Part shown: positions 33,639-39,376 of the stretch, in pieces
Layout: each line of letters starts with the position of its first letter
Position numbering within the stretch: the first letter of the stretch is position 1
Source of the DNA: Pseudomonadota bacterium
Lineage (GTDB): Bacteria > Pseudomonadota > Gammaproteobacteria > Pseudomonadales > Pseudomonadaceae
Reading direction: 5' to 3'
Length of the DNA stretch: 39,376 nt
NCBI GenBank assembly: GCA_023431055.1
Contig: JAEYXX010000059.1
Span: forward strand, 1-39,376
The notes under the pieces: model-generated
Database searches by the model: none
What the model saw: the letters and a program-made list of their open reading frames with translations, nothing else
What the model was told of the DNA's origin: nothing
Made by a program: the position numbers and the translations under genes

Positions 33639-33696
33639 AACGCGAGGCGCATGATACTGATTTAATTCAGGAAATCAACACTTCGCGAAAACTTTT

Positions 33697-34371
33697 TCAG
33701 AAGTAGCGCGTCGCATCAGGCACACCGGCAGCGGCGAAACCGGCTGCACGCAGGCGGCAGCTGTCGCACTTGCCACAGGCGCGGCCGTCATCATCGGCCT
33801 GGTAGCAGGAGACAGTGAGTGCGTAATCCACGCCCAGGCGCATACCGGCCTGGATGATCTCGCCCTTGCTCATCTGCTGCAGCGGTGCGCGGATGACAAA
33901 GCCCCGCCCCTCCACACCCGCCTTGGTCGCCAGGTTGGCCATACGCTCGAAGGCGTCGACGAACTCGGGACGGCAATCCGGGTAGCCCGAGTAATCCACC
34001 GCGTTGACACCAATGAAGATATCACGCGCTTCAAGCACCTCGGCCCAGCCCAACGCCAGGGAGAGAAACACCGTGTTGCGCGCCGGCACGTAGGTCACCG
34101 GGATGCCCTCGCCCGGTGTTTCCGGAACCGCGATGCTGCTGTCGGTCAGTGCCGAGCCACCGATACCGTTGAGATTCAGGCCGATCACCTTATGCTCGAC
34201 CACGCCCAGCTGCCGCGCCACACGCTCGGCTGCCTGCAACTCGGCGCGATGGCGCTGCCCATAGTCGAAGCTCATGCTGTAGCAGCTGTAGCCCTCGGCC
34301 TTGGCCATGGCTACCACGGTGGCCGAGTCCAGGCCACCGGAAAGGAGGATGACCGCTTTCTTGTCGTTCAT
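33697..34371 (-). CDS. queC: 7-cyano-7-deazaguanine (preQ0) synthase
   Basis: A 224-residue cytoplasmic ATP-dependent enzyme that converts 7-carboxy-7-deazaguanine and ammonia to preQ0. The PP-loop SGGLDS is at residues 11-16, [14 protein letters not shown] and [12 protein letters not shown] follow, and the zinc site is C-x8-C-x2-C-x2-C in [18 protein letters not shown]. It begins two bases after the stop of queE, with no visible SD of its own, so it is translationally coupled to queE. Confidence 0.97.
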   Translation of the reverse strand: MNDKKAVILLSGGLDSATVVAMAKAEGYSCYSMSFDYGQRHRAELQAAERVARQLGVVEHKVIGLNLNGIGGSALTDSSIAVPETPGEGIPVTYVPARNTVFLSLALGWAEVLEARDIFIGVNAVDYSGYPDCRPEFVDAFERMANLATKAGVEGRGFVIRAPLQQMSKGEIIQAGMRLGVDYALTVSCYQADDDGRACGKCDSCRLRAAGFAAAGVPDATRYF

Positions 34372-34373
34372 AT

Positions 34374-35021
34374 TCAGTGTCCCGGCTCGTCGTTCCAGAG
34401 AATCTTGTGCAGCTGCAATTGCAGACGTACGGGCAGGTTGTCGGCCACGATCCAGTCTGCCAGGGCACGTGCATCGACCTGTTTGTGGCTGGGCGAGAAC
34501 AGCACCTCACCGGCACGAGCAGCCAGGTCATATTCGATCAATTTGGATACTGCCCAGTCGTAGTCTTCACGCGAGCAGATGACGAACTTGACCTGATCGT
34601 TGCGTGTCAGCCACTGGACGTTCTCGTAGCGATTACGCTGCACTTCGGCAGATCCAGGCGTCTTCAGATCCAGCACCTTGCTGACCCGCGGGTCGACGGC
34701 CGAGACATCGAGCGCACCGCTGGTCTCCAGCGACACCTCGTAACCGGCGTCGCACAGACGCGTGAGTAACGGGATGCAATTGGGCTGGGCCAGCGGCTCG
34801 CCGCCAGTGACGCAAACGTAACGCGGCCGATAGGCGGCTACCTGATCGAGGATGCTGTCCAGGGTGACGATCTCGCCACCGCTGAAGGCGTAGGCGGTGT
34901 CACAGTACTGACAGCGCAGGGGGCAGCCGGTCAGGCGCACGAATACCGTCGGCAAGCCGGCGGTACGCGTCTCCCCCTGCAGCGAGTAGAAAATCTCGGT
35001 GATGCGCAGGGTTTCTTGCAT
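34374..35021 (-). CDS. queE: 7-carboxy-7-deazaguanine synthase
   Basis: A 215-residue radical-SAM enzyme acting before QueC in queuosine precursor synthesis. The CxxxCxxC cluster motif is CPLRCQYC, preceded by [31 protein letters not shown] binds S-adenosylmethionine. ATG 35021 gives the N-terminus [13 protein letters not shown] seen in relatives, but it has a poor SD. An ATG at 35054 has GGAGG three bases upstream and would add 11 residues; it cannot be excluded. Confidence 0.95.
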   Translation of the reverse strand: MQETLRITEIFYSLQGETRTAGLPTVFVRLTGCPLRCQYCDTAYAFSGGEIVTLDSILDQVAAYRPRYVCVTGGEPLAQPNCIPLLTRLCDAGYEVSLETSGALDVSAVDPRVSKVLDLKTPGSAEVQRNRYENVQWLTRNDQVKFVICSREDYDWAVSKLIEYDLAARAGEVLFSPSHKQVDARALADWIVADNLPVRLQLQLHKILWNDEPGH

Positions 35022-35164
35022 GGTAGCCACGGGCGTGATGACGAAACAGGTCATCCGCCTCCGTTGCGTGGAAAGACAGAAACATCAGCTGCAGCCGACG
35101 TTCGACGATGCATGGCGACAGGGACATCAGCCGAGCTGAAACCCCGTGGGCCATGCGAGCGCGC

Positions 35165-35193
35165 ATTCTAATGGATCACGCGAGAGCAGATAA
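35165..35193 (-). promoter_or_regulatory. Possible promoter of queE-queC
   Basis: The minus strand has TAGAAT (35170-35165), 17 bases after TTATCT (35193-35188). The -10 is good, the -35 is weak and overlaps the T-run of the cpoB terminator. About 145 bases of leader would separate it from the queE ATG at 35021; I recognise no riboswitch in that leader. Confidence 0.45.
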
Positions 35194-35220
35194 GAAAAAC
35201 CCGCGCCAGGCGCGGGTTTA
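35191..35220 (-). terminator. Rho-independent terminator of the oprL-cpoB transcript
   Basis: AACCCGCG (35198-35205) and CGCGGGTT (35211-35218) form an 8-bp stem, extendable inward, followed on the minus strand by TTTTTCTTATC. It lies 17 bases after the cpoB stop. Confidence 0.88.
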
Positions 35221-35236
35221 TTCATCGAAACTCGAT

Positions 35237-36049
35237 TTACAGCCGTTGCAGATCGCGCTGGGCCAGCTGCGCAGCCGAACTGCCCGGATACTGGGCGATC
35301 ACCTGCTGCAGAATGCCGCGCGCCTTGTCATTGTTGCCCAGGCGACGCTCGACGTCGGCCAGCTTGAACAGCGAGTCGGGTACCTTGGCATGGCTCGGAT
35401 AGGCTTGGCTGACCTTGGCGAAAGCCTGGCCTGCTGCTTGCAGGTCACCCTTGGCCAGATTCACCTCACCCAACCAGTACTGCGCGTTACCGGCGTACTG
35501 GCTGTTGGGGTAACGATTAAGGAAAGCCGCGAATGCCTGCGACGCCTTGTCGAAATCCTTGGCCTTGATCAGGTCGAAGGCGGCGTCGTAATAGAGTTTT
35601 TCCTTGGCCGGGTCGCCCGGCTCGGCGCTGGCCTGCTGCTGTGCGGCAGGTGGCGCCGGGGTGCCAGTGGCGTTGATCGCGCCAGTGGCTGAATTTTGTG
35701 CAGGAACTCCACCGGCAGCTGCGCCGGAAGAAATGCGTTGATCCAGATCCTGATAACGCTCCAGGCCTTCCTGCTTGAGGCGCTGGATTTCATTCTGCTG
35801 CTCTTCGACCATGCCGCGCAGCTGAGCAATTTCCTGCTGCATCTGCTCGAGCTGGATGAACAACATGCCCTGTGCAGAAGCGGGCGCTTGCGCACCCGCT
35901 CCGACAGAGGCGCCGGCCGTACCATAACCCGCCGGTGGATAGCTGCTGCCCTGTTGCATGGAGCTGCTTTCCAGTACGGGAACTTCCGCCATCGCCGCGA
36001 GCGGCAAGGCGAGCGTCAGAAGGGTCAGAATACGGCGGCAATCACGCAT
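35237..36049 (-). CDS. cpoB: Tol-Pal associated periplasmic protein CpoB (YbgF)
   Basis: A 270-residue protein with signal peptide (RILTLLTLALPLAAMAE), a glycine/alanine-rich segment, a coiled coil at about residues 60-95 (LFIQLEQMQQEIAQLRGMVE and then EEQQNEIQRLKQEG) that trimerises in relatives, a Pro/Ala/Gln linker, and a C-terminal TPR domain from about 145 (YYDAAFDLIKAKDFDKASQA and further repeats). CpoB binds TolA and coordinates PBP1B-driven septal peptidoglycan synthesis with outer-membrane constriction. It starts six bases after the oprL stop. Confidence 0.95.
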   Translation of the reverse strand: MRDCRRILTLLTLALPLAAMAEVPVLESSSMQQGSSYPPAGYGTAGASVGAGAQAPASAQGMLFIQLEQMQQEIAQLRGMVEEQQNEIQRLKQEGLERYQDLDQRISSGAAAGGVPAQNSATGAINATGTPAPPAAQQQASAEPGDPAKEKLYYDAAFDLIKAKDFDKASQAFAAFLNRYPNSQYAGNAQYWLGEVNLAKGDLQAAGQAFAKVSQAYPSHAKVPDSLFKLADVERRLGNNDKARGILQQVIAQYPGSSAAQLAQRDLQRL

Positions 36050-36055
36050 GGCAGC

Positions 36056-36553
36056 TTACTTACGCAGCTCTACGCGACGGTTCTGAGCCCAGGACTGCTC
36101 GTCGTTGCCAGTGGCAACCGGACGCTCTTCGCCGTAGGAAACCAGTTCCAGCTGAGCCGTGGAAACGCCCTGCAGAACCAGGTAGCGTTGAACGGCCTTG
36201 GCACGACGCTCGCCCAGAGCCATGTTGTACTCACGGGTACCGCGCTCGTCAGCGTGGCCTTCCAGAACGACGCGAGCGCCATTGCCTTTCAGGTCCTTGG
36301 CGTGTACGTCCAGAGCGCGCATGGCTTCGGCTTTCAGGTCGGAGCTGTCGTACTCGAAGTAGAAGGTGGTGATAGCGCGCAGAGCCGCTTCTTCGCTCAG
36401 GCTGCCATCAACAGCGCCAGTGTCGGCACCGTAGCCAGCGTTCGGGTCTACCGCGCCTTCGCCAGCAGCGTCGCCGCCTTTGGAGGAGCAACCTACGGCA
36501 ACGGCGAGAGCCAGGGACAGTGCAGCGAACTTACCGAATTTCAGCATTTCCAT
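36056..36553 (-). CDS. pal: Peptidoglycan-associated lipoprotein Pal/OprL
   Basis: A 165-residue outer-membrane lipoprotein. Two ATGs are adjacent; 36553 is chosen because GGAG is seven bases before it and P. aeruginosa OprL begins [12 protein letters not shown]. Lipobox VAVGC is followed by SSKGG, then a flexible Gly/Ala/Asp linker. The OmpA-like domain at about 60-165 has [24 protein letters not shown] with the peptidoglycan-binding aspartate and arginine, and [11 protein letters not shown]. Pal anchors the outer membrane to peptidoglycan and binds TolB. Pseudomonas workers usually call it oprL. Confidence 0.97.
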   Translation of the reverse strand: MEMLKFGKFAALSLALAVAVGCSSKGGDAAGEGAVDPNAGYGADTGAVDGSLSEEAALRAITTFYFEYDSSDLKAEAMRALDVHAKDLKGNGARVVLEGHADERGTREYNMALGERRAKAVQRYLVLQGVSTAQLELVSYGEERPVATGNDEQSWAQNRRVELRK

Positions 36554-36607
36554 CATGTAACTCCTAGTGAACCCCAGTTGTGTTAAGCAAAAAGGTGAAG
36601 CACCGCA

Positions 36608-37906
36608 TCAGTTCAGGTAAGGGGACCAAGAAGGCTCTCGAACTTCGCCTTGAGCGGTAGGAAGAGGGAGCCTCACGCGACCATTGGTGGACGCTAACAT
36701 CAAGACTCCCCGGCCCTGCTGGCGGGTGGCGTAGATTAGCATGGTGCCATTGGGCGCAACAGTGGGCGACTCATCCAAACTTGTGTCTGAAAGTATGCGC
36801 AAACGGTTGGTTTCCAGGTCCTGTGCAGCCACCTTGAACACGGTAAAACCATCCTGACGATGGATCATCACCAGGGTCTTTTCATCCGCCGACAATTTCG
36901 GGTTGGCGTTGTAGTTACCCACGAAGGTCACTCGCTCCACGGCCCCGCTATTGATGTTGGTCTTGTAGATCTGCGGGCGGCCCGCGCGATCCGAAGTGAA
37001 GTAAAGGGTCTGACCGTCCTTGCCCCAGAAGGGTTCGGTATCAATGGCGTAATGGTTGGTGATGCGGCGCATCTGCCGACTACCCATGTCCATCACGTAG
37101 ATTTCCGGATTACCGTCACGCGACAGCACGAAAGCCAGGCGATTGCCATCCGGCGACCAGGCCGGTGCACCGTTGAGGCCTTCGAAGTTGGTGATCTGCT
37201 CGCGACGACCGGTATCGATGTGCTGGACGAAGATGCGCGGACGACGCTGTTCGAACGACACGTAGGCGATACGGCGGCCATCGGGAGCAAAGGACGGCGA
37301 CAGGATCGGCTCGCGCGATTGCAGCAGGGTAACGGCGCGAGCACCATCGTAGTCCGAACGCTGCAGGGTGTAGCGGGTGTTGTTGGCGCCCATGCGCTCG
37401 GCCGTGACGTACAGCAGACGCGTGGAGAACGCACCCTTGACGCCGGTAAGCTTCTCGAACGACTGGTCGGCGATATGGTGAGCCATGTCGCGCAGCTGAT
37501 CGGTGCCACCGCCGACGTTGCCGGTCATGACCTGCTGCTCGGTGTTGACGTTGAACAGCGCGTACTGCACCTGCAGGCGGCCACCGTTTGGCACGATGTT
37601 GCCCACCAGCACGTACTGCGCGCCGAGGGCCTTCCAGTCGCGATAGATGACCTCGCTGGCCTGGGTTGGCAGGCTGATCATGTTCTGCCGCGGGATGGGT
37701 TCGAAGTAGCCGGAGTTGCGCAGGTCGTTGCCGATGATCTGCGACATGTCCTCGGGCAGTACCGAGCCGCCCTGCCAGCCGAACGGCACCACGGCGATCG
37801 GGGTGGCGCGGTCGGCGCCTTGGGAGATCACCAGCGGATCGGCCGCCTGGACGCTACCGACCAGCATGACCAGCCCCAGCAGGGCGATACGAATCAGGTT
37901 GTTCAC
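36608..37906 (-). CDS. tolB: Tol-Pal translocation protein TolB
   Basis: A 432-residue periplasmic protein. I prefer the GTG at 37906 as start ([20 protein letters not shown] as the signal peptide), since GGAGG lies ten bases upstream; the TTG three codons earlier would leave only one base after the SD. The N-terminal domain is followed by six beta-propeller blades with the recurring pattern [66 protein letters not shown]. It connects TolA with Pal during outer-membrane constriction. It starts five bases after the tolA stop. Confidence 0.96.
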   Translation of the reverse strand: MNNLIRIALLGLVMLVGSVQAADPLVISQGADRATPIAVVPFGWQGGSVLPEDMSQIIGNDLRNSGYFEPIPRQNMISLPTQASEVIYRDWKALGAQYVLVGNIVPNGGRLQVQYALFNVNTEQQVMTGNVGGGTDQLRDMAHHIADQSFEKLTGVKGAFSTRLLYVTAERMGANNTRYTLQRSDYDGARAVTLLQSREPILSPSFAPDGRRIAYVSFEQRRPRIFVQHIDTGRREQITNFEGLNGAPAWSPDGNRLAFVLSRDGNPEIYVMDMGSRQMRRITNHYAIDTEPFWGKDGQTLYFTSDRAGRPQIYKTNINSGAVERVTFVGNYNANPKLSADEKTLVMIHRQDGFTVFKVAAQDLETNRLRILSDTSLDESPTVAPNGTMLIYATRQQGRGVLMLASTNGRVRLPLPTAQGEVREPSWSPYLN

Positions 37907-37911
37907 AGAGC

Positions 37912-38892
37912 TCAATCCTCCGGTTTGAAAATGACGCGACGCTGCCTGTACATACGGTCGAAGGTAGCGCGATCCAATTGTTGCATCTCGGGAATACGCC
38001 CGACGTTACGTACAGCGGCGACGGCCGAGTTGTCGAACGGCGCATCGCCACTGGAGCGCGATACGCTGGCGTTGGTCACGGTGCCATCGGGCAGCATCTG
38101 GATCAGCAGCTCGACGCTCATGCCGCGGCGCGCCGACATCGGTCGCTGCCAGTTCTCGGTGATCAGCTTGATGATCAGATCATCGAGGTTGCCGGCCACC
38201 TTGTCGCCATGGGTTTCGGCCAGTGCCTGCTGGTTCTGCACGTTGTCCGAGAGCAACTCGGCCAGCGCTGCCGCTTTCTGATCTTCAGCAGCCTTGCGTC
38301 GGGCTTCTTCGGCCTTGCGCTTGGCATCCTCGGCGGCCTTCTTCTTCGCTGCCTCGGCAGCTGCCGCCTTCTTCTTCGCCTCTTCTGCAGCGGCCTTTTT
38401 CTTGGCCTCTTCAGCGGCTTTCTTCTTCGCCTCTTCCTCGGCGCGCTTCTTGGCGATATCGGCCTGGCGCTTCTGCTCGGCGGCCTTTTCGGCTTCAGCC
38501 TTCTTCGCAGCTTCGGCTTTGGCCTGTTCGGCCTTTCGAGCCTCTTCAGCCTTCTTTTGTTCCTCGGCTTTCTTGGCCGCAGCTACCTTCTGCGCCTCGG
38601 CCTGGGCCTGCTTCTGCTCCTCGGCTTTCTTCTGCTCCAGCCTTTCGGTCTCGAACTGCGGCGCTGAGGTCTTCTGCGCCTCGCCCGCCACCTTTTGCGT
38701 GGTCTGGGTGGTGGCCTGGCTCTGCGACTGCAGCTGATACAGCGTAGCCTGAACCACCGGACGCGCCGGCGGCAGCTCGGGCGTGAAGGCGAAGCTGACG
38801 AACAACATGGCGAACATCAAGACATGCAGACCCACGGCCCAGACCACGGGCCAGAAGTAGCTTTCCGACTGCGAACGCTCGGTCTGCTGCAT
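37912..38892 (-). CDS. tolA: Tol-Pal envelope-spanning protein TolA
   Basis: A 326-residue protein anchored in the inner membrane by residues 14-36 ([20 protein letters not shown]). Residues about 70-210 are a long Lys/Glu/Ala/Gln helix ([20 protein letters not shown]), which crosses the periplasm. Residues 225-326 are the C-terminal domain that contacts TolB and CpoB. The A at the end of the tolR stop is the first base region of the tolA ATG (ATGA overlap), so they are coupled. The low-complexity DNA is due to this helix and is not an independent repeat. Confidence 0.96.
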   Translation of the reverse strand: MQQTERSQSESYFWPVVWAVGLHVLMFAMLFVSFAFTPELPPARPVVQATLYQLQSQSQATTQTTQKVAGEAQKTSAPQFETERLEQKKAEEQKQAQAEAQKVAAAKKAEEQKKAEEARKAEQAKAEAAKKAEAEKAAEQKRQADIAKKRAEEEAKKKAAEEAKKKAAAEEAKKKAAAAEAAKKKAAEDAKRKAEEARRKAAEDQKAAALAELLSDNVQNQQALAETHGDKVAGNLDDLIIKLITENWQRPMSARRGMSVELLIQMLPDGTVTNASVSRSSGDAPFDNSAVAAVRNVGRIPEMQQLDRATFDRMYRQRRVIFKPED

Positions 38893-39344
38893 CAGGGCGC
38901 CTCGGTAATCAATCCGACGTTGCCCACGTCGGCCTGCTGCAGGCCGCCCATGGCCGCCATCACGGTGCCGTAGTCGACGGTGCGATCACCGCGCACGAAC
39001 ACCTGCACCTGCTTACCCTGGCGACGGTTCTCGGCAATGATCGCCGACACCGCCTGAGTCATCTGTTCGAGGGTGGAGGCGCGCTCCTGTTCGGTGTCGA
39101 CGTCCACCTCGCTGCCCATGTTCCAGTAGTAGGTCTTGTCGGCCTTGATGGAAATGGTCAGCACCTGGGCGTCGTTGTCCTGCGGCAGCGCTTCGCTGCT
39201 GACCTTGGGCAGGTCGACCTTCACGCCCTGGTTGAGCATCGGCGCGGTGACCATGAAGATGACCAGCAGCACCAGCATCACGTCGATGTAGGGCACCACG
39301 TTCATCTCGGCGACCGGTTTGCGTCTGTTGCGAATTCTCGCCAT
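38892..39344 (-). CDS. tolR: Tol-Pal proton-channel subunit TolR
   Basis: A 150-residue ExbD/TolR protein. One membrane helix at about 17-38 (VVPYIDVMLVLLVIFMVTAPML) contains the conserved proton-path aspartate in YIDVMLVLL. The periplasmic domain extends to the C-terminus, with VQVFVRGDRTVDYGTVM. With TolQ it uses the proton gradient to energise TolA. It overlaps tolA by one base and starts two bases after the probable tolQ stop. Confidence 0.97.
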   Translation of the reverse strand: MARIRNRRKPVAEMNVVPYIDVMLVLLVIFMVTAPMLNQGVKVDLPKVSSEALPQDNDAQVLTISIKADKTYYWNMGSEVDVDTEQERASTLEQMTQAVSAIIAENRRQGKQVQVFVRGDRTVDYGTVMAAMGGLQQADVGNVGLITEAP

Positions 39345-39346
39345 GG

Positions 39347-39376
39347 CTAGAACCTATCCTGTGCGCGCGTCTTAGT
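39347..39376 (-). CDS. tolQ: TolQ, last nine codons (start outside window)
   Basis: In the minus frame ending two bases before the tolR ATG, the window edge reads as TKTRAQDRF then TAG (39349-39347). The place upstream of tolR is always tolQ in this operon, so I call it the tolQ 3' end. The sequence itself is too short to prove the family. Confidence 0.6.
   Translation of the reverse strand, partial: TKTRAQDRF

Noticed and set aside
35022..35164. PreQ1 riboswitch in the queE leader
   Set aside because: I could not find the aptamer's conserved stem and A-rich tail; position alone is not evidence.
36860..38281. Plus-strand open frame of 473 codons
   Set aside because: It crosses tolB and tolA antisense and has no recognisable domain.
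38280..38680. Short tandem-like repeats rich in CTTCTT and GCC
   Set aside because: They encode the Lys/Glu/Ala helix of TolA and are not a separate repeat array or CRISPR.

Overview
The window is a stretch of GC-rich gammaproteobacterial chromosome, almost certainly from Pseudomonas. The main support is the tolQ-tolR-tolA-tolB-oprL-cpoB / queE-queC / tRNA-Lys / nadA order, the divergent fpr-finR pair, an ErdR-type response regulator, a PA3611-like secreted protein, and edd divergent from gap with two HexR-type operators. Species was not determined. The sequence reads as a core-genome segment: there is no insertion sequence, prophage, integrase or CRISPR array. Gene order is locally mosaic compared with the P. 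aeruginosa order I remember: edd lies beside rdgC without glk, and gap is followed by mgsA.

Layout. 1-431 is the 3' end of a GGDEF protein. 420-1583 (minus) is a tightly overlapping three-gene cassette: a Phd-like/HTH protein, a protein I do not recognise, and a Sel1-repeat protein. 1803-3653 holds a YkvA-family protein, an FKBP lipoprotein and tRNA-Asp/tRNA-Val. 3958-8408 has rdgC, edd, then gap-mgsA divergent from edd; this is the Entner-Doudoroff/triose-phosphate block. 8405-16341 contains arfB, a YdjM-type membrane protein, an ABC exporter, a DEAD-box helicase, a CigR-like secreted protein, a RibD/DHFR-like reductase and two EamA transporters. 16504-24381 contains azoR, a small secreted protein, a LysR regulator with an alpha/beta hydrolase and a periplasmic cyclophilin, fpr/finR, erdR, another EamA transporter and the DTW-domain tapT. 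24442-32211 holds an enlarged FadL-type porin, a PA3611-like protein, a diverged phosphoketolase followed by a ribbon-helix-helix protein and divergent from a beta-CASP metallo-hydrolase, then a LOG-family protein. 32367-39376 is nadA, tRNA-Lys, queC, queE and the Tol-Pal cluster, which runs off the window in tolQ.

How the parts fit. HexR probably coordinates edd and gap-mgsA, so the methylglyoxal shunt may be tied to Entner-Doudoroff flux. QueE and QueC make preQ0 for queuosine, which is inserted into GUN-anticodon tRNAs such as the tRNA-Asp(GUC) seen here. Tol-Pal spans the envelope and CpoB links it to septal peptidoglycan synthesis. Two families of palindromic intergenic repeats (two copies each) sit at gene ends.

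No wholly new system is proven. The best candidates for undescribed biology are the diverged phosphoketolase / ribbon-helix-helix / beta-CASP module (26841-31004) and the overlapping HTH / unknown / Sel1 cassette (420-1583). Several start codons were set from Shine-Dalgarno position, with GTG or TTG starts in a few genes.
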